This document shows positions 62,327-64,000 of a stretch of DNA of 64,000 bases, one piece after another. This DNA comes from Loxodes magnus (Eukaryota; Ciliophora; Karyorelictea; Loxodida; Loxodidae). Numbering within the stretch: position 1 is the stretch's first letter; each line of letters starts with the position of its first letter. The DNA is taken from NCBI GenBank assembly GCA_946699065.1, contig CAMPDV010000080.1:682001-746000 (forward strand), written 5' to 3'. A model generated the notes under the pieces. It was not told the DNA's origin and did no database searches. It saw only the letters and a program-made list of their open reading frames with translations. The translations under genes and the position numbers were made by a program.

Positions 62327-64000
62327 AGATTATTGGTTAATAATATTCACATATAGTAGTCCTTAATAAAAAATCGGATATATAGATACTGAGTTGTCTT
62401 AAGTGAATGAGGATCAAATCATTATTGAAGCAAGAGGAATTGATCTGAGTTAGAATTTGGATATATAAAGAAATGACCCTTTAAGTAGAAGATTTATATC
62501 ATCATATAAAGAAATCGTTTTAGTTTAATACTTAAATCTCTAGCTTTGCTTCCTTAAGTAGTTTTTGGCTTGCTTTCAGAGTGAATAGCAAATGAATTAA
62601 AGAAATGAATTAAAGAAAATTTGAGAATCAAATATGTAAAGCATAATATTTCTAGGTATTAAGAGATTTGTCTTAGCTAAAATACTAAGCTAGAGTAACT
62701 AAGTTAGAGATAATAAGACAAAATCAGATCTTAAGTAAATTTTGAATGAGAATAATTTTAGAAGTTCTAAGTCAGTCTATGAGATTTTGAACTTAAATCA
62801 GCAAAAACAAAATCACTACCAGAACTTTTTAATTAGATTAAAAATGTTTGAGCGGATTTAAAAGGAGAAATAGCGATTTAAGTTCTAGTAACAGTAATTT
62901 TAAGTAAATCGCTTTGCAAAATTAAGAAGGCTAAATTTTATCTAGCAGAGCTAAAAGAAGTTTGAGATAGGTAGGCATTTTATAAAAATTAACCAATTTG
63001 TTTATCATTTTATTTGCATTTCTGCCTGCTAAATCTTCTGATAACTAGAGTAAGAAGAAATAACTCTTTGGATCTATTTATAAAAAACAGAGCTCGGTTT
63101 TAAGAATCTCCTCAGGCTTGCTTGAATTAATTGAAAACCTAGAAGATAACTTACTGAAGAAATGACAAAAAACATATGAAAATGTAGAATTAAGTTTTTT
63201 AAGGAAAGAGAGTTATTAACACTTAAAACTATGAGTTTTTTACATAGTATCTTATATACCTTCTGACAATTATCAGAAATTAAAATATTAAGAGATAAAG
63301 GAAAGCACTGAATAAAACGAAAAAGAGTAATTCTTCAGAATAATAGCTTCAATGAACATTTTAAGAATGAGAATATTCTTAAGAACAAGATTCTAAAGCT
63401 ACTTCAAATTAAAGAAATTTCTAGTCATAAGATAAAAATTGAAGCTAGCATTTTAAAAGCTAATGCATTTTAAAGAATTCAGCTTTGTAACATTATAAGC
63501 AAATTTTTGAGTAATTAGACAGCAAATCTGCCATTTCTATTACCAAGTAATCAGAAAAAGTTGGATATGCAGTTAAATTTTAAAAAATTAGTCAAAAAAG
63601 TGGAGCTAGTATAAGCTTAATAAAGGTTATTAAGTTATTCAATTTATCTTGTTTTATCTATCTCCCTTCACTACTTTTTAACGAAACTTCCTTACTCTGT
63701 TTCAAAAATTATCGTCACTTTCTTATCTTTAACTACAAATCTTTTTAGTTAATAGAATTACGGCTTATGGTCTATACTTTTCATTACTTACTAAAATAAA
63801 AGTTCATTCTCTTTTTGATTTTATTTCTCTGCTTCATTAAATAAGCAAGAGTTTGGTGTATAAGCTCTATTTTTTTGAGTTTCTGCTATTAATAATCAAC
63901 TAATAGAATCATAGAGCTTTTCATAATTTTTAAAAATATAATCATTTTGGAAATTTTTTTAAGAATTAGCTTTCTTTTTCTATCTTAACAGAAATTTAAC
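62327..64000 (+). other. A-rich stretch with one largely open frame, unassigned
   Basis: One plus-strand frame is open from 62327, with TGAs only every 75-130 codons, to about 63620. Segments include VNEDQIIIEARGIDLSQNLD, SKSVYEILNLNQQKQNHYQN and KFLVIRQKLKLAFQKLMHFK. It may be a decayed gene, but no domain is recognised and the spacing of stops is only slightly better than expected. 63650-64000 turns T-rich with nothing recognised. Confidence 0.2.

Noticed and set aside
1..64000. Tetrahymena-type chromosome breakage sequence
   Set aside because: I looked for the 15-base motif beginning TAAACCAACC and its complement and saw only partial, unconvincing matches.
1..64000. tRNA genes or CRISPR arrays
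   Set aside because: No cloverleaf with paired A and B boxes was recognised, and the only regular repeat array is the 27-bp satellite without unique spacers.

Overview
This is extremely AT-rich DNA (roughly 80% A+T by eye) that encodes almost nothing under the standard code. If TAA and TAG are read as glutamine and TGA as the only stop, coherent proteins appear. The clearest is an intact RING-finger plus ubiquitin-like gene at 6233-6838 (minus strand), in which 16 of 20 glutamines are TAA or TAG. That code, the base composition, the many decayed gene copies and the dispersed retroposons suggest a ciliate, most likely an oligohymenophorean such as Tetrahymena, and probably germline (micronucleus)-limited DNA. 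The assignment is an inference; no chromosome-breakage signal or proven excision boundary was recognised.

Layout. 1-2377: AT-rich, nothing recognised. 2378-5790: a 27-bp satellite with 162-bp higher-order units, grading into a degenerate tract that reaches the 3' end of the RING/Ubl gene. 10282-13250: a decayed REJ-type surface-protein gene with signal peptide, extracellular part and C-terminal membrane segments; a second decayed copy begins at 51276. 14735-15185: a TPR relic. 15850-17637 and 21400-22684: two copies of a lysine-rich coiled-coil repeat sharing one terminus. 18456-19310, 19705-19930 and 24985-25250: isolated GC-richer islands of unknown nature.

20.8-36.7 kb is rich in retroposons. 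Three ~0.31-kb SINE-like insertions are each flanked by 12-17 bp target-site duplications (20802-21106, 26891-27204, 31887-32194). Three copies of a ~0.95-kb element encoding only an ORF1-like coiled-coil/zinc-knuckle protein lie at 28447-29397, 33366-34240 and 35715-36680. A fourth, 5'-truncated copy with its own target duplication is at 60749-61304. No reverse transcriptase was recognised, so both families look non-autonomous.

37690-38969 is a decayed leucine-rich-repeat gene. 42127-46450 and 55280-59513 are ~4.3-kb inverted repeats around an ~8.8-kb spacer. Their arms carry paired open frames that point toward the centre, and their divergence is very uneven. The spacer holds a C2HC zinc-finger remnant and the second REJ copy.

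Limits. With one stop codon in DNA this AT-rich, TGA-free frames of 200-250 codons are expected by chance (about one TGA per 60 codons per frame). Length alone was therefore not accepted as evidence; calls rest on motifs, on recurrence of a sequence, or on structure such as flanking duplications. Only the RING/Ubl gene looks fully intact. The ORF1 frame of one retroposon copy and two frames in the right inverted-repeat arm are uninterrupted but of uncertain status.
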